Shown: one piece after another, positions 22,834 to 33,000 of the stretch
Numbering within the stretch: position 1 is the first letter of the stretch
Layout of the letters: each line of letters opens with the position of its first letter
Source of the DNA: Elmis aenea
Taxonomy: Eukaryota > Arthropoda > Insecta > Coleoptera > Elmidae
Assembly (NCBI GenBank): GCA_947652605.1
Contig: OX393577.1
Coordinates: forward strand, 36,459,466 to 36,523,465
Direction: 5' to 3'
DNA: 64,000 bases
Notes under the pieces: generated by a model
Database searches by the model: none
Seen by the model: the letters and a program-made list of their open reading frames with translations, nothing else
What the model was told of the DNA's origin: nothing
Made by a program: the position numbers and the translations under genes

Positions 22834-23875
22834 GCTTTGATAATCCGAAATCAATATTAAGTGTTAGCCAATACACTATTTACATTATAAGATTTTGTTG
22901 AACACTAACACATAATACACGCTCAAACGCCATTTGTATCAGTTTGACAATGACATTTATATGACAACATAAAGTGACAGTAGTGTCATCTATTGGCTAC
23001 ATGGCAAATGTAGAAAGATATAGTTAACCTACTACCACTACCCTAACGCTACTACCTTGTCTATGGCTGCTACTCTAATCATTAGAGTGCAGTTAGTTTG
23101 TAGCCTTATGTATTAACAAATATGGTTTATTTGTAGTATTCTTTGTGACACAATTTTTAATTTATAAAATGTATTTTTTAAATTTATGAATAACAATTTG
23201 CTGATATGCATTAGACTCTAACGCATATCAGCAAATTGTTAGAGAAATAAAGAATACTACAAATAAACCATATTCAGAGTTGAAATATATTTATTAATGA
23301 AACGGTGTTATGTTACATTGATTAAAATTAAAAAAATAAATAAATTGTCATTATTATTATAGATATTATTAATATTAACTATTTTTTGCTATACGATAAG
23401 TGCTCATTTTTAATGAAAAAGTATTAAAAATTTACGATAATAATTCAATTTTTGTGGGCCCTTGACACTTGGGGGCCCAGGGCTTAAGCCCTATTAGTCC
23501 CTATGTAGATCCGCCCCTGGTTGATTGTATTTATTAAATAATTAATTATATTTATGTTGAGGTAATCTTTTAATTAATTTAATAGATAGTATTACGACTA
23601 GAAAATCTGAAATTGTATCTAGATAATTAAATAAGTGATTCATCAAACATTAATACCTTGTACGTTGTCAAGTTTTTTTTTATATGGTCCAATAAAATTA
23701 ACGCAATTGTTTTTAAACCACGGAATAAAGTGAAAATGTGATAAAAAGTGTTTAAAAGCTTGTGAATCACTACTTGTACATCAGCCATTACCACGTTTTA
23801 CGTTGATATTGTTGTACTATTTGCGAAGATATATCACGTATTGAGGAATATTAGTCGTACTGTATTTATGTTTTC
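22834..23875. promoter_or_regulatory. Divergent upstream region SPoCk / ATMIN
   Basis: This is the spacer between the two divergent genes before the piggyBac relic. It holds a foldback (about 23117-23276) and one end of a hAT-like element (…GATCCGCCCCTG, about 23500-23520). No TATA box or motif stands out convincingly. Confidence 0.4.
23117..23276. repeat. Palindromic repeat with asymmetric arm
   Basis: 'tatggtttatttgtagtatt' at the left is mirrored at the right end. The centre is a strong hairpin (about 23182-23233) built on 'taacaatttgctgatatgc'. The left arm has about 50 bp absent from the right arm, indicating an insertion or deletion in one arm. Confidence 0.75.
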
Positions 23876-24159
23876 TTAACCCTTTCAGCCCGAAGACCGT
23901 ATATTTCCGCAATAAAATTTTGTGACCAACTGCCGAAGGCCGTGTTTTTTCGAACTTATTATATTTAGACGACGAACACCGTACGCGTCCGTTTGATAGG
24001 TTAAAATACGTTTATTAGGCTCTATAGATTCGTGTAAAATCGTTTAAACTAGCGTGCATATCAGTGCATTAGTCAGTCTCAGTTTTAACGTGTTTATTGT
24101 GCTTATAGTTGATTTTATTTTAAAATACAAAGGTAATTATTATATTTTATTTAACAGTT

Positions 24160-24330
24160 TAGTAAAATTCCAACGGAAGAAGGAAGTAAACAAAAAGTTA
24201 GGAGATGCGTTGTTTGTAGTAAGCATGATAAAAGAAAAGAAACGTCGTATTATTGCAAGGATTGCAATGCTCCTCTTTGCATAATTCCTGTTTCGAAATT
24301 TATCATTGTAAACGTAATTACTAACAAACA
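24160..24330 (+). pseudogene. piggyBac transposase C-terminal Cys-rich domain
   Basis: One frame reads KQKVRRCVVCSKHDKRKETS then YYCKDCNAPLC, the zinc-binding domain at the end of piggyBac transposases. After a one-base shift the ending CFEIYHCKRNY and a stop follow. Upstream coding sequence is missing, so it cannot encode a working enzyme. The last part of the frame is repeated by the downstream tandem duplication. Confidence 0.8.
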
Positions 24331-24649
24331 TTTTTGATTATAATTTTTTGAAAATAAACAGAAAAAATTGAATATGTATTTTGATTTCTAACAGTGTTGA
24401 TCATTACGTATAATATTCGAGTAGTGAAACCGCGGAACGTAGTTTGCCGAAGACAATTTGATAATTTCCTGTTTCGAAATTTATCATTGTAAACGTAATT
24501 ACTAACAAACATTTTTGATTACAATTTTTTGAAAATAAACAGATAAAATTGAATATTCGTTTTTATTTCTAAAAGTGTTGATAATTACGTATAATATTCG
24601 AGTAGTGAGACCGAGGAACGTATTTTGCCGAAGACAATTTGGTACAATG
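24289..24649 (+). repeat. 181 bp tandem duplication in piggyBac 3' end
   Basis: Two head-to-tail copies start 'cctgtttcgaaatttatcat' at 24289 and 24470. They cover the transposase stop region and 3' untranslated region, and the second runs into the 3' terminal repeat. The copies differ at several positions, so the duplication is not very recent. Confidence 0.85.
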
Positions 24650-25056
24650 ACGAAGGCCGTACGATTCCGCAAACGTCTAAAATAGCCCGGCATACGGGCA
24701 TTTCTAATAAAAAAGTAGTCAGGGCTGAAAGGGTTAAATGAAAATATGAATTGCGTTTCCCTGATGACGTTTTTTCAAAGTTGTTGAATGTATCCATCCA
24801 ACTGTAACTTTTAAAATAAGGTTATAATTATGTTGGTTATATGATCCTGTGCTAAGTTCACGGCTGTATTAAATAAACTATCTCGATCGAATAGGTGTTT
24901 TGAACGAGATTAAAACAAAATCGGAAGTTGTCAAAAATTGCATGTTATATAAATCTAAGAGATTTCTGTACGTTGAATAAAATTCTGAATATTTTAATAT
25001 TAGGTGGTATAATTAAATTAGTAGTTAACGGTATAATAATCTTAATAAATTTAGGT

Positions 25057-26523
25057 ATGGATGAAACAATGAAAGTGTATCCCTCAGTTGAAGAATTACA
25101 AACTGTTAATACAAATGTTCGATGCACAGAAGATGGATGCACTAGTGTCTTTACATCAGAATCAAATTTAGCGCTTCATTTAACAAAAACTCATAAAAAG
25201 CCTCAACTCACAACTGATAAAATTCAAAAAGAATTCCATTGTCCAGAGTTTAGTTGCATGTACCACGATCAAAAATATTTTAAAACTGGGAAGTTACTGA
25301 AACAACATTATCTTAAAGTTCATGGCGAAAAAAATTTTATTTGTCAGAATTGCAACAAAGGTTTTCCTACATTAGCTTCAAAAAATGGACACGTAGACTA
25401 TTGTGGTGTTCAGTTTAAGTGTTGCGATTGTGAAACTACATATTCTGCATACGAGTCACTATTAACACATGGCCGTCGTAAAAAACATGCAATTTTAGAG
25501 AAGATGGCTTATAAACCAAAAGCAAGCAATTATTTAAGTGATAACAGTAGCAGTACAGGTGATATTAAAAAACTTAAAGTAGAATCATTTATTTTACCTA
25601 AAGGTTCCACTAGTTTACATCTTGTAAACTATATTCCTATAGTTGCAAAACATTCAAGTGTTGCAACATCAGAAAAAGGCAGTCAAACTGACATCCGTAC
25701 AGATTTTCCCAAATTTAAAACCAAAAGAACACAGGTACACAAAGAAAAATGGTTTAGAAGACATTTCTCTAAACATACCCAGACAGGCCATAAAAAGCCT
25801 AATTTGACAGCTGAAACACAGACAATTGGTGATTACATTACAAGAAAATCAAATGGAAGTGATTTATCTGTTAAAGATTTGGTTCGTAAAAATATTAATA
25901 CACAAACAAAACCGGTGAATTCTAAAACACAATCTTGTAATACGTCCTTTGATTTCAACGAATCCGATTTTATTTTGGATAATATTGGTCAGCGTTACTC
26001 ATCTTCAACTCAGACTATTACAACAATTCCAACTGAATTAATTTATTCAACATCAACTGCCACACATGATTCAATACACACAGACACATCTGATTTAAAT
26101 TTCGAATTTATTCATTCTAGCTCTCAAACGAATTTTAATGACGATTTGTCATTTTTTGATTCATCAAACTTTTTTAACTGCAATATTGAAACACAAACTG
26201 ATTTCATGTTGGACAATGATATTCTTAATTACACTAATTGTTACTCTGACATTCATACACAGACAAATATATCACCGATGGTCAAAGACACTATGATAAG
26301 TCTACCTCCATATTGTAATTCTATTCATAAAGACTGTGATGATTTATTGTTTAATTCGTCCCATACTCAAACAGTGTTAGATGATATTGCACGTTCTGTT
26401 GAAAGTCAAACTATGATATCTCATAGCAAATTAAATTACTTCATGGGCTGCAGAGACATGGCACATACAGAGACCCAAACTGAAATTGATTTTAAAAATA
26501 TATTGGAAGAAATTAATGCCTGA
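25057..26523 (+). CDS. ATMIN: ATMIN/ASCIZ zinc-finger transcription factor
   Basis: This is a 488-codon frame starting MDETMKVYPSVEELQ. Four zinc fingers fill the N-terminus: C23/C28/H41/H46, C62/C67/H84/H89, C96/C99/H112/C116 and C122/C125/H138/H144. The rest is a long low-complexity tail with eight TQT motifs (such as HTQTG, ETQTI, NTQTK, ETQTD, HTQTN, HTQTV and ETQTE) and three SQT motifs (GSQTD, SSQTN, ESQTM). Four N-terminal fingers plus a TQT array is the signature of ASCIZ/ATMIN. That protein activates the dynein light chain gene DYNLL1 (LC8) and is inhibited by LC8 bound to the TQT sites. The open frame extends upstream without an ATG, and TTTAG precedes the chosen ATG, so an untranslated 5' exon is possible. 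A polyA signal AATAAA lies at 26570-26575. Confidence 0.9.
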   Translation: MDETMKVYPSVEELQTVNTNVRCTEDGCTSVFTSESNLALHLTKTHKKPQLTTDKIQKEFHCPEFSCMYHDQKYFKTGKLLKQHYLKVHGEKNFICQNCNKGFPTLASKNGHVDYCGVQFKCCDCETTYSAYESLLTHGRRKKHAILEKMAYKPKASNYLSDNSSSTGDIKKLKVESFILPKGSTSLHLVNYIPIVAKHSSVATSEKGSQTDIRTDFPKFKTKRTQVHKEKWFRRHFSKHTQTGHKKPNLTAETQTIGDYITRKSNGSDLSVKDLVRKNINTQTKPVNSKTQSCNTSFDFNESDFILDNIGQRYSSSTQTITTIPTELIYSTSTATHDSIHTDTSDLNFEFIHSSSQTNFNDDLSFFDSSNFFNCNIETQTDFMLDNDILNYTNCYSDIHTQTNISPMVKDTMISLPPYCNSIHKDCDDLLFNSSHTQTVLDDIARSVESQTMISHSKLNYFMGCRDMAHTETQTEIDFKNILEEINA

Positions 26524-26569
26524 CTTTAAGGAAACTTTTTAGTTCGTTATGATTTATTTTGGCTTAAAC

Positions 26570-26575
26570 AATAAA
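26570..26575 (+). terminator. ATMIN polyadenylation signal
   Basis: Canonical AATAAA 47 nt after the ATMIN stop. Another AATAAA-type motif follows at about 26615. Confidence 0.7.
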
Positions 26576-28011
26576 TGTTATTTTAAATTGTTTGTACTCT
26601 TGTAAATGGTGTAAATAAAGTACTTTAGCTGTAGATAGTTTAACATTAAAAGTAACTGTTGTTATTAATGCATTGTCATTGTTGAATTTTAAATTCTTCA
26701 TTTGCATAAAGAGTTAATAATTATTAATACAAAAGTAATGTTCAGCCTAATTTAAACTTTAACATGAATAAATATTAGTTTTACCATTAAAACAGTAAAT
26801 GTGCTGCATTTATTTTTAATGTTTAGGCTTAATATTAACAGGAACACATTTAAATGCATAATGTAACAAAGTTATTGAATGTATTCGATAGTGATTATAT
26901 TTTTTACTACAAAACGGCGAGTAAAATATTTTGTGGTTAGTCAACAACTTCAGTTTAAAAATTGTAAACTTTCAAAATATATTTAATAAAAAGATAATAT
27001 TGTACCTTTTGCACTAAAATATAATTGTATAAAATCTCTGCCATATTCGTTTTTCAATTATGACCTTAGGTAACCTAACAGGCAGAAATGGAGATTGATG
27101 TACTTGATTTATATCAATAAAAATTCTTAAGTAATAAATCAAGCTTTTTTTATGGCAATCTTGCATGCTACATAAATTAGTGAAAAAATTAAAATATAGT
27201 CAAATTTATACAACAGAGTATGGTTTTCGTATTTCAAACAGTATCAAAGTACTGGAATGATGAGTGCTGTGTTATGACACTTGTAGTGATGTCATTTTTG
27301 TTTTAAACTTGAGAATTTGTTTAGTGCACTTCTCAATAAACACCTATTTTTAAATATTTTCATCTTCATTGATAATATTTACCACAAACAAAATTCTTGA
27401 AAAAGTCCCAAAGGAATTTCTAGAATTCTTAGCAGAAAAGAAATAAGATATTTTTGGAATTACATAATGAACTTTATAAAAATTTAGGCCCTTGATTGTC
27501 GATGCAAAAAAGAATATCAAAAAATTCATCGTGGCACACAATGAAAATTTGGAGCACTTTGCCCATTGTCACTACTAAAATCGCACCTTATATCAATTAA
27601 TTATAAAAATATCAGCAGTGGTAAATATCGTACTTCATTTTGTATTAACATTGTGTTTTTCTTAGTATTGTTTTTCGTTATAAAATTACATGTAACGATC
27701 AATAATATAAAGACAATGTTAATAATATCATATCTTTTATTTTGTATCATTTTCACGTTTTTGTATTTTGAACCACTAAAAATTATGACCCTAGTCTACT
27801 CTACATCAGACAAGTTTGATTTGGCCCGCCACTAAAAAATATTGCTTACCCCTTATCTATACCATTTAATAACTGCAAGTTCAGTTAACTGTTATAATTA
27901 TCTCTTAAAATTAAAAATATTTGATATAATACATAATACTGATACAAACTTGCAATGTTATACAGTTAATCATATATATTGCTGTAAGCTTCTTCTCTAA
28001 TAATCATTCTA
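26576..28011. other. AT-rich intergenic, no gene seen
   Basis: It lies between the convergent ATMIN and ENTR1 3' ends. No exon, RNA or element end recognised. Confidence 0.55.
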
Positions 28012-28019
28012 AGCTTAGT

Positions 28020-28201
28020 TAGGGTTACCAGACGTACTCTTTTTGAGGTATGCCACTTTTGTACTTTTTACTTTCTTTCTATTGTCCTCTTTTATACTCT
28101 TTTTAATTGTGCAAATACGGTACGTTTTTTTTTTTTTTGGTAGGAAGGAGAGATGTCAATTGTAGGTACTCTTTTTTATATCGTACCATCTGGTAACCCT
28201 A
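28020..28201. mobile_element. hAT-type MITE, 182 bp, duplication AGCTTAGT
   Basis: It starts TAGGGTTACCAGACGTAC and ends GTACCATCTGGTAACCCTA. The 8 bp duplication AGCTTAGT is at 28012-28019 and 28202-28209. Short, non-coding, T-rich interior. Confidence 0.85.
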
Positions 28202-28209
28202 AGCTTAGT

Positions 28210-29121
28210 TGTATCTCGATTCTGCATTCTTGTTTTATAATACTCATATTAAACGGTTAACATAACATAACCCAGACATTTCCTAACAAATGTGTTTAAT
28301 TGGCCTTTGCTAGCCGTCAGTATTTATTGTCAAATAGGAAAAGAAAAATTATTGTATCCTATGTTTATGCTTTGCCGTTATATTAATTCATGTATTTGTA
28401 ATTGTAATACCTAGACACATGGAATTTTTTTACTATGGCCAGCTACCTGTTCTTTTAAATCAGTCACTGTTTCTAGAGTAAGCTTTTATTAATGACAAAA
28501 ACATTAGTATTGTAGAAATAGGTTTATTTAAAAGTAATTTAAATCTTTAAAATACTAAATGAACTGCTTAAAATAATTCAAGCAATTGTCTATAAAAACA
28601 CTAAATTTTGTAGCTGCTAGTAACATAAATGTTTTATGATAACAAACTTTATAAGGTTACAATAATTGTGTATAATAAGTTGTTTAAAAGATATAGGTAA
28701 CATAATATTGTGTATATAAATTACAAGTGTAAAACTTTAATTTGTTGCTTTTGTTTCTTGATATTGCTTCGTCAGCTGGTTGCACGCTACTAAAACATTT
28801 TAAGTACTGAAATATGTTCCATTTCTACACCATCTTTTAGCTGCAACTTTAAATCATTGTCAACATTTTCACTAATTTAAAAATATTTGAAAAAATATAC
28901 CATATCAGTACATACATTCAGTATTGTATGAATAGTTTCTGATAAATTATTACAGTATTTTCTGTAACGGTTTTCTTTTATAAACATTTCCTTATACTTA
29001 TATCTGGATTCTGCTTTTGTAATTCAAATAATAAACAATTAACATAACCTACAATTTTCTTGACAGATTAACGAAATGAACTAAATCTACTGCTACCCGT
29101 CGGCATTTAATCATCTCACTC
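28210..29121. other. AT-rich intergenic, no gene seen
   Basis: No exon, RNA or element end recognised. Confidence 0.55.
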
Positions 29122-29124
29122 TAA

Positions 29125-29575
29125 AGCTGAGTTCACAGAACAAAGTATCGGTCGCTGCGACACCTGTCAAAATCAGCTGGAACCAATCGGAACGTTTTAC
29201 TGTTCTGTCGCGAAATTTTAGGTATGTGTCGCTCATAGTTGGATTTGGTTTAACTTTTCCAACGACACCATAGCTCCATCCTTATCTGACGTTCATTATG
29301 TCTCACTCTTAACCTAAAATTAAATTGTTCGTGATTTGTTTTTCATTTATTTGCAATCATGGAAAGCTGTAAAATTGCCATTAATGGTAAAGAAGTGATA
29401 ATTGAAGACACTACGGATATTATTAACCAACTTCGAGAAGGTAGATTTTTGCATCCATTTCTTTTTTGACATAATGTGTCGCTGATGACATGCTCAGTTC
29501 TGTGAACAAGGACAAATTTCGTGTCGCTCAACAGATATGTCGCAGCGACCGATACTTTGTTCTGTGAACTCGGCT
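29125..29575. mobile_element. PIF/Harbinger-like MITE, TAA duplication
   Basis: Ends are AGCTGAGTTCACAGAACAAA, extending through GTATCGGTCGCTGCGACA, and a matching complement ending GAACTCGGCT. TAA lies on both sides (29122-29124 and 29576-29578). The TIRs are about 40 bp. The interior holds a short frame with its own donor site. Confidence 0.8.
29359..29469 (+). pseudogene. Short first-exon-like frame in Harbinger MITE
   Basis: ATG at 29359 opens MESCKIAINGKEVIIEDTTD and IINQLREG, with a possible donor GAAG|GTAGAT, then a stop soon after. It may be the start of the accessory (MADF/Myb-type) gene of a Harbinger element whose remainder is deleted. No domain is long enough to prove this. Confidence 0.35.
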
Positions 29576-29865
29576 TAAGTAGCTAGCTATTTCATTTGAA
29601 ATTTTAAAACTAAAACTGAACGTTACGATTTGAACCGAATATATAGTCGGAGATAACCGAAGCGATATATCCGTTGCGTGTGCGAGATTCTGGAAAATGA
29701 GCATTCTGGAGTTTGAGCCCGTCCCGAAATGAACATTAAGACTGGTTATATTGGTAATTTGCTTGGCTGATATCAATTTCCAAAAATATATTCTCCAATT
29801 TTAGCTCATTAGATAAATTGAGATTTATCAGAATAATAATGCATTATAAGAGATACTTATTCATT

Positions 29866-29871
29866 TTTATT
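29866..29871 (-). terminator. ENTR1 polyadenylation signal
   Basis: AATAAA on the minus strand 130 nt beyond the ENTR1 stop codon. Confidence 0.55.
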
Positions 29872-30000
29872 TTTTTATAAAATTAATCACATGTACACAA
29901 CCTATTAAAATTTCAAACTTAATTATAATTACAGCTAAAATATATATACAAAAATACTACATAATTAATTGCATAATTGTGCAAAGCAATGTATAAAAAT

Positions 30001-33000
30001 TTACAATGCAGGTCCTGTGTCATCATCTAAGTCTAAAAGTGATTCAGTTCTTTCTTCAATGCGATGCATGTTTTCCAGTGTTGCAGCCATTATTCTTAAA
30101 TTATCAACTCCTGTTAGCAATTGCCTAAAAATGTATTTATTATGAGAAAGATTTTTTAATGCTAAATATAATAACAAAATAACTAAATTGTGGTTTTGGA
30201 ACTCTTAACAAATTTTTAATAGTTTACTTCAACTTAGGCTCCACGTATTTTCTTAATGTTCATCCAGTTCTACCAAGAGAAAGCGACAAACAAGTTTTTT
30301 CATAGAAACCTGATAAGTAAAAAAATAAATATGATTGTTTTTGAACAAATATGGGTGGCACTTTACTATTAATTTGCTATAGGCCCAAATGTTTCTTTCA
30401 AATTAATCTTAAAAATAAACATGTTTTTTCAATTTGTTATTTATAAAGTATCAAGTTATTGTCAACTCAATTGCATATTGGCAACCAAGTTTAATGACCA
30501 CATTGTTTTTAAATATCTTACACTAAACAAACATTGTTTCAAGGTTTGGGCACAATATGACAACATTATTTCTGTAATAATAATTTCATTTCATATAGTT
30601 TATAAGTGCTGAAGAACTCACAATTTAAAATTATTGTTTTGACTCCTTACATTTTGGTGTAATCAGTACATTTTTAATAATCATTTTCACCCTAAGTGCT
30701 GTTCTTGAACTCCCTTGTACGTATTAAAAATACTAATCGTTTTTAAAAAATTCTCTTTGAATTACTATGAATAATTACAAAATTTTAAGATAAAAACAAC
30801 AACAAACATTTACTCATTTAACTTTTAGTTTACATTGAAAGTGGGTTACTTTTTTCTTGTTTTCAATAAATATTTACTGTTTACCAATCCTACATTCATA
30901 ATTATTGTTACTTTAGTATATCGGCATCCATTAAGCTTTTGTTTTTTGTTGATTAGTATATTATTTCTACAATATTTGCATTAACACCATTTACACATAA
31001 CCACCATTGTTTTTATGCAAAAAATTACATCAAGCCAAGATATGAAATATGATGCTGCATTAAAAAAAAAAGTTATCCCCTCAAACGCTTGTGATACTGA
31101 ATAGTCGCAGAAGGTCAAATATTTATAATGCTTACCTTAATAACAAATTAAAAACTTTCGTAACTTGTACCACATGAGTTTTAAAAGGTTTTACACCCTA
31201 TTTATTTTTTGTTTTCAATCTGTTTTTCTTTAAAAAAAAAAAAATCTTCGTAACTTGTGTATTATTGAAAATAACTACATCAACCCTTACATATTTGAAA
31301 TAAGAAAAAAATAAATAATAGGTCATAACCAACTATAGCTTCCATTTAAAAGAAGTAAGTTTGTGTCATAACTTTTTAATGGTGAGCATAAAATAATTTT
31401 TTCAAATATTACATAAAAATATCTAAAAATAATCTCCATAAATTTTTTTTTCAATATTTACAACAATAACGGAGATATGAAACATTATAAATATGACAAA
31501 AAAAAACACTTTTTTTAATAACTCAAAAACCGGAATTGATAAAATATTTTTCAAAAAGGTTCGAGTTTGTCTCAAAAAATTGCATATTTTTGGTAATTTA
31601 ACCGTTTCTCTATCTTGAATATTAAGCGAGATACCCATGTAATCCCATCGAATTTGGAGCACCCTGTACTTCCAGTTTCACACAGCATATACAGGGTGGC
31701 CCCAGATTACATTTCCAGCATGGGGATCTCGCTTATTATAAGAGATACAGGTTTGCTTAAATTAGATGAATTATTCCCAAGTTTGAGAGGAAATACAATC
31801 AATTTTTAAAAGTACAAAATTCCTCGTACTTCAGATGTTATAGCAAAAAATATGAAATTGTCGAATTTCTTTTTTCTCTCGTAACTTTTTTGTTTTAATC
31901 ATTAGATCAATTTTATTTGTTCTTTCTTATGCTAATATTAGACGTTGCGATTTTTCTTACAAATCATTTTTCCACAACGCAAATCCAAAAAATCGCAACG
32001 TCTAAATGGGTATAGAAAAAAAATCGCAAGGGATTTTAAATGTCATAGGATTTTATTCTTTTGAACATGCTCTAATTTTTCAAGGTCAAACAAGAGTATT
32101 CTATTACATTTTTAGTAACTTCTGGTAATTTTTGTGCCACTTGTTGTCAAAAGGATCACATAACCTACAAAGTATTTTTTTTCTAATTTTTTGACACGAT
32201 ACACATTTTGCGATTGTAGTTAACTGATCACAGTACTAAAATTGCAGATATGTAGGCTATCCGTGTGTCTTACATTGCACCAAAGTTCAACCGGTTGATT
32301 GATGACGTCATTCACCGGTGGATTTGTGCTCGAAAACAGCGGTTGAATGTAAGACGCAAGCGGTGGAACCGTGATTGTTTCTAACCTAACTTCGCCTATT
32401 GTCGTATGGGTCAATCTAAACAGATGAATCTTCCTTAGGTGTAAACAAATTTTACTTTGGTTACCTTTGTTAATAACAATCATAATCTCAATAGCAACAA
32501 TGGTAACCACAGCAAAATGTGCTTACACCTAAAGCCGCGTACTGACCAAAATGAGTTCGCGAACTCGGTTCGCGAACACGGTTCGGGAACTCGGTTCGCG
32601 CACTCAGTTTGCGAACTCTCGTCCATACCAGGTTCGCAAACACGTCCACATCAAAACATTATTGTGTTCGTAACAGCTCCAAAACAGTTGGTAAAGGGTT
32701 TGCGTTTTGTAAATAATTATGTCTTCAAGCTTAGGGCTTATCGATGATAAACACCAACCACAAATAACGTGTGCAGTCAGTAATTGAGGTTGTGGCAGGC
32801 ACGAGTTCGCGAACAGCCCCTTTGATGTACCGCCTCAAGAGCGAACTCTGCCCGAACTGGCGAGCTACTCGCGAGCTGTTCGCGAACTGTTTGCATACTC
32901 CAGGTACACACCGGGTTCGCGAACTGTTCGCGAACCCGGTGTGTACGCGGCTTAAGGAAGATTCATCTGTTTAGATTGACCCATAATACAGTACGGTAAA

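Larger units (their letters stand above)
23880..24733 (+). mobile_element. piggyBac element relic, 854 bp, TTAA
   Basis: TTAA|CCCTTTCAGCCCG at 23876-23892 and GGGCTGAAAGGG|TTAA at 24722-24737 are matching piggyBac-type ends with the TTAA duplication. The interior keeps the C-terminal cysteine-rich coding region of the transposase (24160-24330) and a 181 bp tandem duplication. The catalytic core is deleted. It ends about 320 bp before the ATMIN start codon. Confidence 0.9.

Noticed and set aside
24928..25056. Upstream extension of the ATMIN frame
   Set aside because: The extension starts at a TTG codon, has a poor hydrophobic AT-rich composition and no ATG. The first ATG at 25057 starts the conserved-looking protein.
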